Notes: generated by a model not told the origin, from the sequence alone. A stretch of 64,000 nt of DNA from Martelella mediterranea (GCF_004342225.1 NZ_SMAR01000006.1:101252-165251), one strand, 5' to 3'; shown: positions 18,858 through 28,415, counted from the first letter of the stretch. Translations and numbers: made by a program.

Positions 18858-19477
18858 CAGCCAATCTCGCCCACTAGACGGCGGAGCTTCTGCAAGCGAA
18901 TCTCACGCGGCTCGTGCATGTCGAGCGTGCCGACGAATTGGCTCTCGGCATCCATCATGTAGACGCCTGCGGTGTGATCCATCGTGTATTCGCCCCCCTC
19001 CAGAGGCACTTTTCGCGCGTAGGCCGCAAAGGCCTTCACCACGGCGTCCGTTTCCTGTCGATTTCCCCGCAATGCGAGGATGCGATCATCAAAGGCTGTC
19101 ATGTATTGAGCCAGCAGCTCTTGGCTGTCTCGTTCGGGATCGACGGTGAAGAACAGTACGTTGAACTGGTCGGCCACCGGCCCGAGCTCGTTCATGAGAT
19201 CGCTGAGTTCGTAGAGCGTCGTCGGACACACATCGGGACAATGGGTGAAGCCGAAGAAGGCGAGATAAGGCTTTCCAGCAAGCGCGGCATTGTCGATCGT
19301 CCCGCCTTGATGCGATGTGAGCTGGAACGGGCCGCCGATAGCTGCGATGCCTGTCGAAGACGCGACCGCCGCATTTTGCTGCTGCCAAGGCTTGGACACT
19401 GACAAGCCGATGAAAAGCCCACCGACAGCGGCGACGGCAACCCATGCAACAAGACGGAAAAGTTTGACGCCGCTCAT
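18857..19477 (-). CDS. SCO1/SenC family copper chaperone / thiol protein
   Basis: A 206-residue protein with an N-terminal membrane anchor (VAWVAVAAVGGLFIGLSV) and a thioredoxin fold. The CxxxC metal/redox motif is GFTHCPDVCPTTL, and the conserved His is in YTMDHTAG. SCO proteins deliver copper to the CuA site of cytochrome oxidase or act as thiol oxidoreductases. The start overlaps the PCu(A)C stop by 4 bases. In this operon it pairs with PCu(A)C, its usual copper donor. Confidence 0.9.
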   Translation of the reverse strand: MSGVKLFRLVAWVAVAAVGGLFIGLSVSKPWQQQNAAVASSTGIAAIGGPFQLTSHQGGTIDNAALAGKPYLAFFGFTHCPDVCPTTLYELSDLMNELGPVADQFNVLFFTVDPERDSQELLAQYMTAFDDRILALRGNRQETDAVVKAFAAYARKVPLEGGEYTMDHTAGVYMMDAESQFVGTLDMHEPREIRLQKLRRLVGEIG

Positions 19478-19977
19478 TGGACAGCCTCTCCGTGCCCGTC
19501 ATGTTCGTTCGCAAATTCCGGACGAGCACCCATGTTCTGCACAGCGAACTCAACGTCGATGGTACCGGCCTGCTCGAACACCAGTGTTGCGGCAAACCGC
19601 TCCCCTTCCTTCAAAGGACGCGATGGCTTCAAAAACATGATGTGTATACCGCCAGGTTGAAGTTCGACCGTCTTGCCAGCCCCAATTTCGATGCCATTTT
19701 GCACCGGCCTCATGCTGGCAACCCCGTCGATCACGGTCGACTCGTGGATTTCCGCCCGTTCTGACAGAGGTGATGAGATCGAAACCAGACGGTCGGCCAT
19801 ACCGCCATCGTTCGTTAGCGTCAGATAGCCGCCGGCTACCGGCGCGACCGGCGGAGTCGCGCGCGACCACGGATGATTGATGGTGATCGAACCGGCTTGG
19901 AAGTCGTGACCAACGGCAGGAGAGATCAATACCGCAAGGGTAAGGAAGGCGGCGGATAGGGCTCGTGAACTAATCAT
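19474..19977 (-). CDS. PCu(A)C periplasmic copper chaperone
   Basis: A 167-residue protein starting at MISSRALSAAF (19977). The signal peptide ends near AVG-HDF. The family copper site is complete: His in EIHESTV, Met about 11 residues later (VASMRP), then His and Met in GGIHIMFL. It binds Cu(I) and hands it to SCO proteins or to oxidase assembly. The C-terminal tail is His-rich (EHDGHGE). Its ATG lies inside the end of the CDF gene (8-base overlap), so the two are co-translated. Confidence 0.88.
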   Translation of the reverse strand: MISSRALSAAFLTLAVLISPAVGHDFQAGSITINHPWSRATPPVAPVAGGYLTLTNDGGMADRLVSISSPLSERAEIHESTVIDGVASMRPVQNGIEIGAGKTVELQPGGIHIMFLKPSRPLKEGERFAATLVFEQAGTIDVEFAVQNMGARPEFANEHDGHGEAVQ

Positions 19978-20587
19978 GTTGATTAACTTTCTCTCCAGCT
20001 TCCCCGGCCTTTTCAAGAATTTCCAAGCCGCTTCTGACAACGACAACAACCACGCCCAGGCCGATGATCAGATCCGGGTAGGGCGAATTGAAAAGGATTA
20101 CGGCCAGACCCGAAAGCGCGATGGCTGAGTTCACGAGCATGTCGTTTGTCGTGAAAATCCATGAGGCTTGCAGATGCACGCCGCCTTCCCGATGAGAATT
20201 CAGGAACCACATGCAGATCATATTCGTAAGCGCGCTCGCGATTGCCACGGCAATCATGACCGGCCCTATCGGATCGGAGCCAGTGAAGAAGCGACGACCG
20301 ACTTCAAATAGAAGAAGACCAGCGAAAACCATCAGAAGGATACCCGACAGCCGGGCAACTCGAACCTTCGCCGCCAAACCGCGACCTACGACGAAAAGGC
20401 TAATAGCGTAGACACCGGCATCGCCAAGATTATCGAGTGCAGAGCCCATCAATCCTGTTGACTGAGCCCACCACCCTAATCCCCCCACAATGGCTGCCTG
20501 GGCCGTATTGATCGCAAGCACCCATGCGAGCGCCCATTGTTCGCTCTTCTCGGATGAAGTGGCACTGCCCTTGGACTGATTACTCAT
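19970..20587 (-). CDS. Cation diffusion facilitator-like metal transporter, short form
   Basis: A 205-residue membrane protein of the CDF superfamily fold with about five to six helices. The helix-2 metal motif is SALDNLGD (D-x-x-x-D). The second metal-site helix reads FTTNDMLVNSA, where canonical members have H-x-x-x-D. It lacks the C-terminal cytoplasmic domain found in ordinary ~300-residue CDF proteins, as do other short CadD/CzcD-like proteins on mobile elements. It probably exports a divalent metal in concert with the P-ATPase. It is separated from the P-ATPase gene by 66 bases. Confidence 0.75.
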   Translation of the reverse strand: MSNQSKGSATSSEKSEQWALAWVLAINTAQAAIVGGLGWWAQSTGLMGSALDNLGDAGVYAISLFVVGRGLAAKVRVARLSGILLMVFAGLLLFEVGRRFFTGSDPIGPVMIAVAIASALTNMICMWFLNSHREGGVHLQASWIFTTNDMLVNSAIALSGLAVILFNSPYPDLIIGLGVVVVVVRSGLEILEKAGEAGEKVNQHD

Positions 20588-20653
20588 AAATTACACCTCG
20601 GCTTTCTTGGCGAGAAGTGGAAGCCGCGACCTGCCTTCGCGCACTGCTTGGGC

Positions 20654-22786
20654 TCATTTGTCGCGGGTGCCGCGCCAGGTCAGCAGGCGCAGCGCATTGG
20701 CTGTAACGAGGACCGTAGCGCCCGTATCGGCGAGAATCGCCATCCAGAGCGTGGTAATGCCGAATAGAGTCGTCACGAGGAAGACGGCCTTCAGACCAAG
20801 CGCTATGGCGATATTTTGCCAAATATTGCCGAGTGTCGCCTGTGACAACCCGATGAGATCGGCAACACCCGTCACCCGGTTTCTGAGCAGCGCGGCATCT
20901 GCGGTCTCCAGAGCAACGTCGGTGCCTGCACCCATGGCAACGCCAACGGAAGCGGCTGCGAGCGCCGGCGCGTCATTGATACCGTCTCCCACCATGGCGA
21001 TCGGGCCATTAGCTTTGAGGCGACCGATCTCGGCGAGCTTGGCGTCGGGCAACAATTCGGCGCTTGCCTCAAGGCCAAGATGGGCCGCAATGGCGTCGGC
21101 CGTGCGCTTGTTGTCGCCGGTCAGCATCAGTGGCCGCACACCTCGATCTGTCAGCCGCTTCACACCTTCGATAGCGTCGTCGCGCGGTTCGTCGCGCAAC
21201 GCGATCAATCCCTCGATGGTCTTGCCCTTTATAAGCACGACGACCGTCTTGCCCTGGCTCTCCAGTATGGTGATCGTCTCGGCAATGTTCTCTTCGAGGG
21301 CAGCCTGTTCGGCGGCATGACGGGGAGACCCGACCGAAGCGAAGCCGTCCTTCAACCGCGCTGTGACCGCTTTGCCGGGTGTGGCAACGCCGCCCCCGAA
21401 GGTGACGGGCAGTTCGAGCCCCCGCACTATTGCCGCCTCCACGATTGCAACCCCGAGAGGATGGCTGGTGCTGCGCTCGACGGCCGCTGCAATGGCAAGG
21501 ACGGCGTTCTCGTCCCCATTGATCGGCACAATGTCCGTCACCTGGGGATGGCCACGCGTCAGCGTTCCTGTCTTGTCGAAGGCAACAGTTACGACCTTAC
21601 CGAGTATTTCCAGTGCCGCGCCCCCCTTAATCAGCAATCCCTGACGCGCGCCGGCGGCAAGACCCGAGGCAATAGCCGCCGGCGTGGAAATCACGAGCGC
21701 GCAGGGGCAAGCAATCAGCAACGTCGCAAGACCCCGATATACCCATGTCATCCAGTCACCGCCGAAGGCGAGCGGCGGCACCACGACGATCAGAGCCGCG
21801 ACGACCATAGCGCCAGGCGTATACCAGCGGCTGAAACGGTCGATCATACGCGCCGTCGGGGCCTTTGATTCCTGAGCTTCCTCGACCATGTGGATGATGC
21901 GGGCAATGGTATTGTCGGCCGCGACATGACTGATCGACACTCGCAACTCGCCATTTGCATTGATGCTGCCGGCATAGACGTTTGCGCCGGCTTCTTTAAG
22001 CACGGGCATGGATTCGCCTGTCACGGGCGCCTCATCGACCTCAGATGCACCATCAATCACCGTGCCGTCAGACGGCACACGGTCCCCAGGCCGAACAACG
22101 ACGACATCACCAATAGCCAACTCTTCGGCAGCGACCTGCTCAATGACACCATCACGCTCGCGGAACGCGACCCGGGGCACGAGATCGATCAGCGCTTCAA
22201 TGCCTGCCCGCGCACGGCCTGCCGCCACGGTTTCAAGCAGCTCGCCCACTGCGAACAGGAAGATCACGACAGCAGCTTCTTCGGCCTCGCCGATGGCGAC
22301 CGCGCCGAGTGCCGCGACCGTCATCAACGTCTCGATGGTGAAGGGTGAGCCGGACATCGCACCGGCGACCGCCCGCCGCGCGAACGGGATAACGCTGATC
22401 AGGGCCGCACCTGAATAGAGCCATTGCTCCCAATCCGGCAGGATACGCGCAATGGCGAAGGCAAGCATGAACAGTGCGCCGGTCAGCAGTACAAGCCGAC
22501 CCTTGCTGCCTTTCCACCACGCCTCTGTGATGCGCTTCCGAGGCGGCCCCCCCTTCGTCTCAGCCTGCTCGATCACTGGCGTGTACCCGAGCGCTCGGAT
22601 CTTTTGCTCAATAGTGCCGAGGGCCGTCCGGTCTTCATCGAGTTGCAATGCTAGCGTCTCGTTGGCGTAGCTGACATTGATGTCGCTAACGCCCGGCAGG
22701 CGTTGCATCGCCGTCTCGATTTTCAATGCGCACGAGGCGCAGTCCATGCCTTCTATACGCAGTCTGTAAGGGCTCGCTGCCGCCAT
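20654..22786 (-). CDS. cadA: P1B-type heavy-metal ATPase (Cd/Zn/Pb exporter)
   Basis: A 710-residue ATPase that pumps divalent soft metals out of the cytoplasm. One N-terminal heavy-metal domain carries GMDCASC (residues 14-20). The transmembrane metal motif is CPCALVIS (about 360), the phosphorylation site FDKTGTLTRG (about 405), the His-Pro pair in STSHPLGVAI and the hinge [10 protein letters not shown]. The overall pattern fits the ZntA/CadA/PbrA group rather than copper ATPases; metal preference cannot be read from sequence alone. The promoter at 22818-22848 has the PbrR/ZntR spacing. It is the first gene of the operon running to 16515. Confidence 0.88.
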   Translation of the reverse strand: MAAASPYRLRIEGMDCASCALKIETAMQRLPGVSDINVSYANETLALQLDEDRTALGTIEQKIRALGYTPVIEQAETKGGPPRKRITEAWWKGSKGRLVLLTGALFMLAFAIARILPDWEQWLYSGAALISVIPFARRAVAGAMSGSPFTIETLMTVAALGAVAIGEAEEAAVVIFLFAVGELLETVAAGRARAGIEALIDLVPRVAFRERDGVIEQVAAEELAIGDVVVVRPGDRVPSDGTVIDGASEVDEAPVTGESMPVLKEAGANVYAGSINANGELRVSISHVAADNTIARIIHMVEEAQESKAPTARMIDRFSRWYTPGAMVVAALIVVVPPLAFGGDWMTWVYRGLATLLIACPCALVISTPAAIASGLAAGARQGLLIKGGAALEILGKVVTVAFDKTGTLTRGHPQVTDIVPINGDENAVLAIAAAVERSTSHPLGVAIVEAAIVRGLELPVTFGGGVATPGKAVTARLKDGFASVGSPRHAAEQAALEENIAETITILESQGKTVVVLIKGKTIEGLIALRDEPRDDAIEGVKRLTDRGVRPLMLTGDNKRTADAIAAHLGLEASAELLPDAKLAEIGRLKANGPIAMVGDGINDAPALAAASVGVAMGAGTDVALETADAALLRNRVTGVADLIGLSQATLGNIWQNIAIALGLKAVFLVTTLFGITTLWMAILADTGATVLVTANALRLLTWRGTRDK

Positions 22787-22817
22787 GGTGTCACCTCGAT
22801 GGTTTAATGTGACACCG

Positions 22818-22848
22818 CAGATAGACCCTGTAGCAACTATAGGGTCAA
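22818..22848 (-). promoter_or_regulatory. MerR-type promoter/operator of the cadA operon
   Basis: On the minus strand: -35 TTGACC (22848-22843), a 19-bp spacer with the dyad ACCCTATAG...CTACAGGGT, and -10 TATCTG (22823-22818). The 19-bp spacer and dyad are the hallmark of MerR-family activation by DNA untwisting, and the sequence is close to known PbrR/ZntR operators. The predicted start of transcription lies about 25 bases before the cadA ATG. Confidence 0.85.
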
Positions 22849-22921
22849 GAGTGGACTTCGTTTATTTGATTTCGCGCTGCGATCCACGTGCAAATTCGCG
22901 GTACAACTTCATTAAGGAGCC

Positions 22922-22952
22922 TTGACCCTGTAGTGGGTACAGGGTGCAGAAA
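22922..22952 (+). promoter_or_regulatory. Second MerR-type promoter/operator, upstream of dsbB-dsbA
   Basis: -35 TTGACC (22922-22927), a 19-bp spacer containing ACCCTGTAG...TACAGGGT, and a weak -10 CAGAAA (22947-22952). It points to the dsbBA pair, about 55 bases upstream of the chosen dsbB start. It shares the ACCCT...AGGGT dyad with the cadA operator. Confidence 0.75.
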
Positions 22953-23007
22953 TAGTTGAATGCAAAGGTAAATGGAGCGAAGCGAAACGATGGCGAAAGG
23001 GAGTGCT

Positions 23008-23448
23008 ATGACCACCGGGGCGGGCACGACTGCAAATACCTGGGCGTTCGTCTTCTCGGCATGGCTCATTGCGCTTGCCGCCTCGCTCAGCGCTCTCTTC
23101 ATTGGTGAGGTCATGGGACAGACGCCGTGCAATCTGTGCTGGCATCAGCGCGCTTTCATGTTTCCGCTGGCGGTCATTCTGGCTGTCGCTAGCTTTCGAG
23201 GTGATGCCAGCGTTTCCCGGTACGGACTTCCACTGGCTGCCCTAGGTGCCGCCATCGCTGCATTCCACTCCCTCCTTTATGCGAGGATCCTTCCAGCAGC
23301 CATCGAGCCTTGTACACAAGACGGCCCGTCATGTTCTGGCGTCGAGATGACGGTCCTTGGCATTTTGCCGCTCCCTTACCTATCGCTCGCCGCCTTTGGG
23401 AGCATCGCTCTTCTTCTCGTTCTCGCGCACCGGAGACGTTCAACATGA
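23008..23448 (+). CDS. dsbB: DsbB-type disulfide bond formation protein
   Basis: A 146-residue membrane protein that reoxidises DsbA and passes electrons to quinone. I prefer the ATG at 23008, behind AAAGGGAG; in-frame ATGs at 22972 and 22990 are alternatives. Four helices are visible. The first redox pair is CNLC (in TPCNLCWHQR) and the second periplasmic pair is in EPCTQDGPSCSG. It overlaps dsbA by 4 bases. Its position under a metal-responsive operator suggests it maintains periplasmic disulfides under metal stress. Confidence 0.88.
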   Translation: MTTGAGTTANTWAFVFSAWLIALAASLSALFIGEVMGQTPCNLCWHQRAFMFPLAVILAVASFRGDASVSRYGLPLAALGAAIAAFHSLLYARILPAAIEPCTQDGPSCSGVEMTVLGILPLPYLSLAAFGSIALLLVLAHRRRST

Positions 23449-24104
23449 CCAGACGGTCCATCGTACTTCTCACTGGCCTTGTCGCACTGATTGTCTTTGC
23501 AGGCGGTGCCTTTATCTACGACCGGTACGGCGGCCTCTCGGCACAGCCCGTTGCACCGGCGCAAGGTGATGCGTTGGTCAGGGCGCATTCACCCGTAATC
23601 GGCCCAGCGGATGCGCCGGTGACGATCGTGGAATTCTTTGATCCGTCCTGCGAGGCGTGCCGAGCTTTCTATCCAGCCGTTAAGCAGATCATGGCGAATT
23701 TCCCTGCCGAGACGCGCCTGGTCATCCGATACGCGCCCTTCCATGACGGATCTGACGAAGCCGTCAGGATTCTGGAAACAGCCCGTCTTCAGGACAGATA
23801 CGAACCGATACTGGAAGCCCTGCTGGCGCGACAGCCGGAATGGGCCGTGCATGGTGCACCCGATCTCGAGAAAGCCTGGGAAATCGTGGCGGCGGCTGGG
23901 TTGGATGTTGAGCAGGCACGGCGTGAGATGTCCTCGGCCGAGATTGACGCCGTTCTTGAGCAGGATATGGCCGATGTTCAGAGCAATAATGTGCGCCAGA
24001 CACCGACCTTTTTCGTGAATGGCAGGCCGCTGGAATCCTTCGGACCGCAGCAACTCCACGACCTGGTGCGTGAAGAGGTGGAGAGCGCCAGAGCGGCGCA
24101 CTAG
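23445..24104 (+). CDS. DsbA-family thiol-disulfide oxidoreductase
   Basis: A 219-residue protein starting at the ATG that overlaps the dsbB stop. A signal anchor (SIVLLTGLVALIVFAGGAF) is followed by a thioredoxin fold with the active site CEAC in FFDPSCEACRAF (about residue 67) and the cis-Pro loop RQTPTFFVNG. It introduces disulfides into exported proteins and is recycled by the adjacent DsbB. The CEAC dipeptide differs from the CPHC of classical DsbA, as in other thioredoxin_4 (pfam13462-like) members. Confidence 0.87.
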   Translation: MTRRSIVLLTGLVALIVFAGGAFIYDRYGGLSAQPVAPAQGDALVRAHSPVIGPADAPVTIVEFFDPSCEACRAFYPAVKQIMANFPAETRLVIRYAPFHDGSDEAVRILETARLQDRYEPILEALLARQPEWAVHGAPDLEKAWEIVAAAGLDVEQARREMSSAEIDAVLEQDMADVQSNNVRQTPTFFVNGRPLESFGPQQLHDLVREEVESARAAH

Positions 24105-24144
24105 GCGAGCCATCGAGATCGACAAACGTCCAAATAGAACCTAC

Positions 24145-24175
24145 ATGACCCTGTATACGCTATAGGGTCATAAAA
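24145..24175 (+). promoter_or_regulatory. Third MerR-type dyad, abutting the merR start codon
   Basis: The same geometry as the other two: ATGACC, a 19-bp spacer containing CCCTGTATACGCTATAGGG, then ATAAAA at 24170-24175. The apparent -10 overlaps the merR ATG (24175). A promoter used in this direction would therefore give a leaderless or N-terminally shifted message; alternatively the site is purely an autoregulatory operator. Confidence 0.65.
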
Positions 24176-24579
24176 TGAACTCTTCAATTCTGACGATCGG
24201 TCATCTTGCAAGGCAAACCGGTACCAAGGTCGAAACGATCCGCTTTTACGAGAAGAACGGTCTACTGCCCGAGCCCTCGCGTACCGAAGGCAATTATCGG
24301 GCGTACGAGCCAGACCATCTGAACCGGCTGAGCTTTATCCGCCGGGCACGTGACCTGGGCTTCTCGCTCGACCAGATCAGAGCGCTTCTCACGCTATCCG
24401 ACAATCGCGGACAATCCTGCGCAGCAGTTGATGCCATCGCTAGCGAACATCGTGCAGAGGTCGAAAAGAAGATCACTGATCTCATGGCGCTCAAGGCCGA
24501 ACTCGACAGAATGATCGACCAGTGCGAGTGCGGCATCGTCGACGATTGCCGGATCATTGAAACCCTGTCGCCGAAATGA
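24175..24579 (+). CDS. MerR-family regulator, PbrR/CadR/ZntR type
   Basis: A 134-residue regulator. The N-terminal winged helix-turn-helix (LARQTGTKVETIRFYEKNGLL) is followed by a dimerisation helix and a C-terminal metal loop. Cysteines at 82, 117, 119 and 125 (GQSCAAVD; DQCECGIVDDC) match the divalent-metal sensors of the PbrR/CadR/ZntR branch, not the Cu(I) CueR branch. It is the likely activator of the cadA operon and of dsbBA through the three ACCCT-N-AGGGT dyads. Confidence 0.9.
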   Translation: MNSSILTIGHLARQTGTKVETIRFYEKNGLLPEPSRTEGNYRAYEPDHLNRLSFIRRARDLGFSLDQIRALLTLSDNRGQSCAAVDAIASEHRAEVEKKITDLMALKAELDRMIDQCECGIVDDCRIIETLSPK

Positions 24580-24721
24580 TCGGAGGTCCATGCAGCTTTG
24601 CCGACGATCCATGTCTTGATCGACTGCAATTGGTAGGTCGTTCGACATCTTCCGCTTGGAAGGGTTGGCTGCTGAAAGCGGCCTTTCCGCTTTCCACCCC
24701 ATGGAGGTCATCGGATCCAAG

Positions 24722-25321
24722 TCATGCCAAGGCCTCATGGGCTTCCCGCTGACGATATTCGGCAACGATTCTTGAGACGGTTGGCTCGCTCACGTCATAG
24801 AGCCGCGCCATCTCGGCGCCGGACTTGCGCCCCGCAACAACGGATTCGGCGATCTCACGCCGTTTCTTATCGTCAAGTTTGCGCCGCCGACCACCGAGCC
24901 GCCCTTCCAACCGCGCCTGCGCTAGCCCTGCGCTAGTCCGCTCGCGGATCATGGCGCGCTCGAACTCGGCGAATGAGCCGACCATCTGCATCATCATGCG
25001 GCCTGCCGGTGTCGTCGTGTCGATCGCTTCGGTCAGCGACCGGAAGCCGGCCCCCGCCGCTTCGATCTTTTCCATCAAGTGCAGCAGGTCTTTCAGGCTT
25101 CGCGAAAGCCGGTCGAGCTTCCAGACAACAACGACATCGCCATCCCGTAGCTGGCCGATCATCTCCTGGAGCCTCGGCCGGTCCCATCGCCCGCCGCTGG
25201 CGGATTCTTCGAAGACGCGTTTACAACCCGCTGCCGTCAGCGCGCGCAACTGTGCTGCGTTCGACTGGTCGTCCCCCTTCGACACGCGAGCATAGCCGAT
25301 CAAATAAGGTGCGGTGCTCAA
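24722..25321 (-). CDS. tnpR: Serine resolvase of the Tn3 transposon
   Basis: A 199-residue resolvase that recombines two res sites to resolve cointegrates. The catalytic serine is S14 in IGYARVSKGDDQ. The conserved arginine region is VVWKLDRLSRS and the E-helix is AEFERAMIRERTSAGL. The C-terminal Hin-type helix-turn-helix is GAEMARLYDVSEPTVSRI. The protein looks complete. It is transcribed divergently from tnpA. Confidence 0.9.
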   Translation of the reverse strand: MSTAPYLIGYARVSKGDDQSNAAQLRALTAAGCKRVFEESASGGRWDRPRLQEMIGQLRDGDVVVVWKLDRLSRSLKDLLHLMEKIEAAGAGFRSLTEAIDTTTPAGRMMMQMVGSFAEFERAMIRERTSAGLAQARLEGRLGGRRRKLDDKKRREIAESVVAGRKSGAEMARLYDVSEPTVSRIVAEYRQREAHEALA

Positions 25322-25450
25322 TTCGATCCTTTCACAAACGGCCGTCTACGGAAGCAGGATGACCATGACCGCAAATCAAGGCTCAATGCCTTTCACAATC
25401 CTCTTGCAAAACTGTATCAAAAGGCAAGTGATTTTTGAAAGGGATAACCG
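25322..25450. other. tnpR-tnpA intergenic region, probable res site
   Basis: A 129-base gap between the divergent resolvase and transposase genes, where Tn3 elements place the res recombination site and both promoters. An AT-richer stretch around 25385-25440 contains repeated TTTGxAA/CTTTTGA-like words. The subsites cannot be defined by eye. Confidence 0.5.
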
Positions 25451-28415
25451 ATGCCAGCACGCATTTACATGACCGGCCCTCAGCGCGACGCTTTGTTGGC
25501 GCTGCCCGAAGACGAGACGACGGTCGTCCGCCATCACAGTCTGGACGTAAACGACCTAGCTGCCATCAACAGCGCCCGCACGCCTGAGACCCGGCTTGGC
25601 TATGCTTTGCAGCTTTGCTGTCTGCGTTATCCGGGGAGGCATCTCCGACGCGGCGAATTGCTGCCCGCTGTCATGCTCGACCATATCGCTGAGCAGATCG
25701 GGATCGATGCAGAAGTGATCGGCGGTTTCGCACGACGGACGCCCACACGCTACGATCAGCTTCTCGCGATCAAGGCGCGTTTCGGGTTCACCGACCTCAC
25801 CAAGCCGATGCGCGCAACGCTTCGAGCGTGGCTGGAAGCCGAAGCTGTCGGCCTGACCAACGGACGCGTCTTGTTGGGCAACTTCCTCGACGAACTGCGC
25901 TTCCGTAAGATAGTCATTTCCGGAATCACCGTGGTCGAGCGCATGGCCGCCGAAGCGATGCACGCGGCCGAAAACCGGATCATCGCCGACATCGACAATC
26001 GTCTCGATCCGGCCACCCATAGCCGACTTGACGCGCTTATCGCCGAGAAAACGCACGATAGGCAAAGCCGATTTTCCTGGCTACGGGAACCCACCCCGCG
26101 CGTCGCCTCTGCCTCGCTCGTCGGTATTCTTGACAAGATCGCACTGGTTCGCGGCATCAGGACGCCCGCCATCGATAGACGATACGAACCCCGAATGGAG
26201 CAATTTGCGCGCGAAGGGGTCCGCTACACCGCGCAGGCATTCCAGCAGATGGGGTCGGCGCGGCGGCATGTTATTCTTGTGGCGACGCTGCGCGAGTTTG
26301 AGGCCACGCTGACTGACACAGCTATCGGTATGTTCGACTCGCTCATCGGGCGAGCGCATCTGCGTGCCCGCAAACGCCTTGAACAGACGGTTGCCGCTTC
26401 TGCCGACCAGGGCCGCGACCGATTAATCCGTGTCGCCGACGTGCTTGAGGCGGTCAGCAAAGCCGCACGCGCCGGCGGCGATATTGCAGCAGCGGTCGCA
26501 GCGGTCGCCTCGCTCGATACGATCGATGCCGACGCTGCTCTTCTCCGGCGAACCACGAGGCCGGGACGAGATAATGCCATCAGTGAAATCGGGCCAGAAT
26601 ATCGGACGTTCAAGCGGGCGGGGCCGCGCTTCCTGAAAGCGTTCACGTTCGAGGGTCGCAAGGGTACCGCGCCGCTCCGTGCAGCGATGGCGATCCTGGC
26701 CGAACTCGATGGCGACTGGCGCACGGCGCTCCCTGATGGCTTGCCGCTCGGGCATATCGAGCGGCGATGGCAGCGCTATGTCGTCACGGACGACAAGATC
26801 GACCGAACCCATTGGGAGCTGGCGACCTATTCCGCGTTGGCTGGAGCACTGGCGGCGGGCGACATCTGGGTGCCAACCTCCCGACTGCACCGCTCTCTGG
26901 AAACGCTGCTTTCACCGAGTACGGATCCGGTCCCGGCACAGGTCTCCGATATTCCTGATCCTCATGTGTGGCTCGATGCCCGCGCGGCCGAACTGGATAC
27001 TGCGCTGCTCAAGGTATCAGGGGGGCTGACCAGCGGCGATCCCGCGCTGTTTTCCGGTGACCGACTGCGGTTTCCGAAAGAGCCGAAAACCGATCTTGCC
27101 GAACGCGACGATGGCAGACAGTTCGTCCGGACCTGCTACAATCTCGTGCCGACGACGCGCATCACCGATGTTTTGTCTCAGGTCGAACGTTGGACCGGTT
27201 TCACCAGCCATTTCGGTCATGTCTCGACCGGGTTGCCGCCCAGCGATGAACGATCCTTTCTCGCAGCTATGATTGCGGAAGCGACGAACCTCGGCCTGTC
27301 ACGGATGGCTGAGGTCTGCGGCGTGGCATCGCGGCGCACGCTCCTGCGCATGCAGACGTGGCACATGCGTGAAGAGACGTTTCGCGCCGCGCTCGGCTGT
27401 CTGACCGACGCCATACAGGCCGAACCAATGGCGGCCTGGTTCGGTGAGGGCTGGCGCGCCTCTGCCGATGGGCAGGCTTATTATCTTGGTGGCGCCGGGG
27501 AGGCTGGCGGTCAGGTCAACGCGCATTACGGCCGCGACCCGATCGTCAAAATCTACACCACCATCACCGACCGCTACGCACCGCTCCATCAAACCGTGAT
27601 CCGCGGGCACTGCCGGCGAAGCGATCCATGCCCTCGACGGCATTCTCGGCCACGAAAGCAACGCCAACCTTTCCGCGCTGCACGTCGATGGCGGCGGCGT
27701 CTCCGATATCGTGTTTGCGGTCATGGACCTGCTCGGGCTTGATTTTGAGCCACGTATTCCGCGCCTCTCCGATCGCCGCCTCTATTCCTTCGAGCCGCCC
27801 AAGCGTTACGGACGCCTCGCGCCGCTGTTCGGGAACAGGCTCAACCGCGATCTGATCGTCAATCACTGGCCCGACATTCATCGCGTCATTAGGGCGATGC
27901 GCGACCGAACCATCACCCCATCGCTGATCCTGAAAAAGCTCTCAGCCTACCGGCAACAAAACAGCCTTGCCGCTGCCCTTCGCGAGGTCGGCCGTATCGA
28001 GCGCACACTCTTCACATTGCGATGGTTCAAGGATCCGGCGCTTCGCCAGCTTGTCACGGGTGAACTCAATAAGGGCGAAGCGCGAAACAGTCTGGCGCGC
28101 GCGGTTGCGTTCCACCGGCTCGGCCGCTTCCGGGATCGCGGTATCGAAAATCAGCAAATGCGAGCGGCAGCACTCAATCTCGTCACCGCCGCAATCATCC
28201 TGTTCAACTGCCGCTATCTCGACCGCGCCGTGAGTGAACTTGGAAGTCGCGGAGTGAAAATTGATCCCGCTCTACTCTCGCAGCTTTCACCTTTGGGCTG
28301 GGACCGGATCAACCTCACCGGCGATTATGTCTGGTCAGACGGCATTGAACTCGATGCCGACGGACTCATGCCCCTTCGAATCCCCGATAGCTACCGTGAA
28401 TCTATGTCCCGATAA
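25451..28415 (+). pseudogene. tnpA: Tn3-family transposase with one frameshift
   Basis: A DDE transposase of about 985 residues when repaired. The first frame runs from the ATG at 25451 (behind GAAAGGGATAACCG) to the conserved catalytic segment KIYTTITDRYAPLHQTVI, then loses frame. The second frame carries the rest: AGTAGEAIHALDGILGHE, the catalytic LHVDGGGVSD, GRLAPLFGNR, ALREVGRIERT and the C-terminus up to the right inverted repeat. Removing one C at about 27601-27603 restores the family sequence VIAGTAGEA. It is either a true inactivating insertion or a sequencing error; all other positions look intact. Confidence 0.9.
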
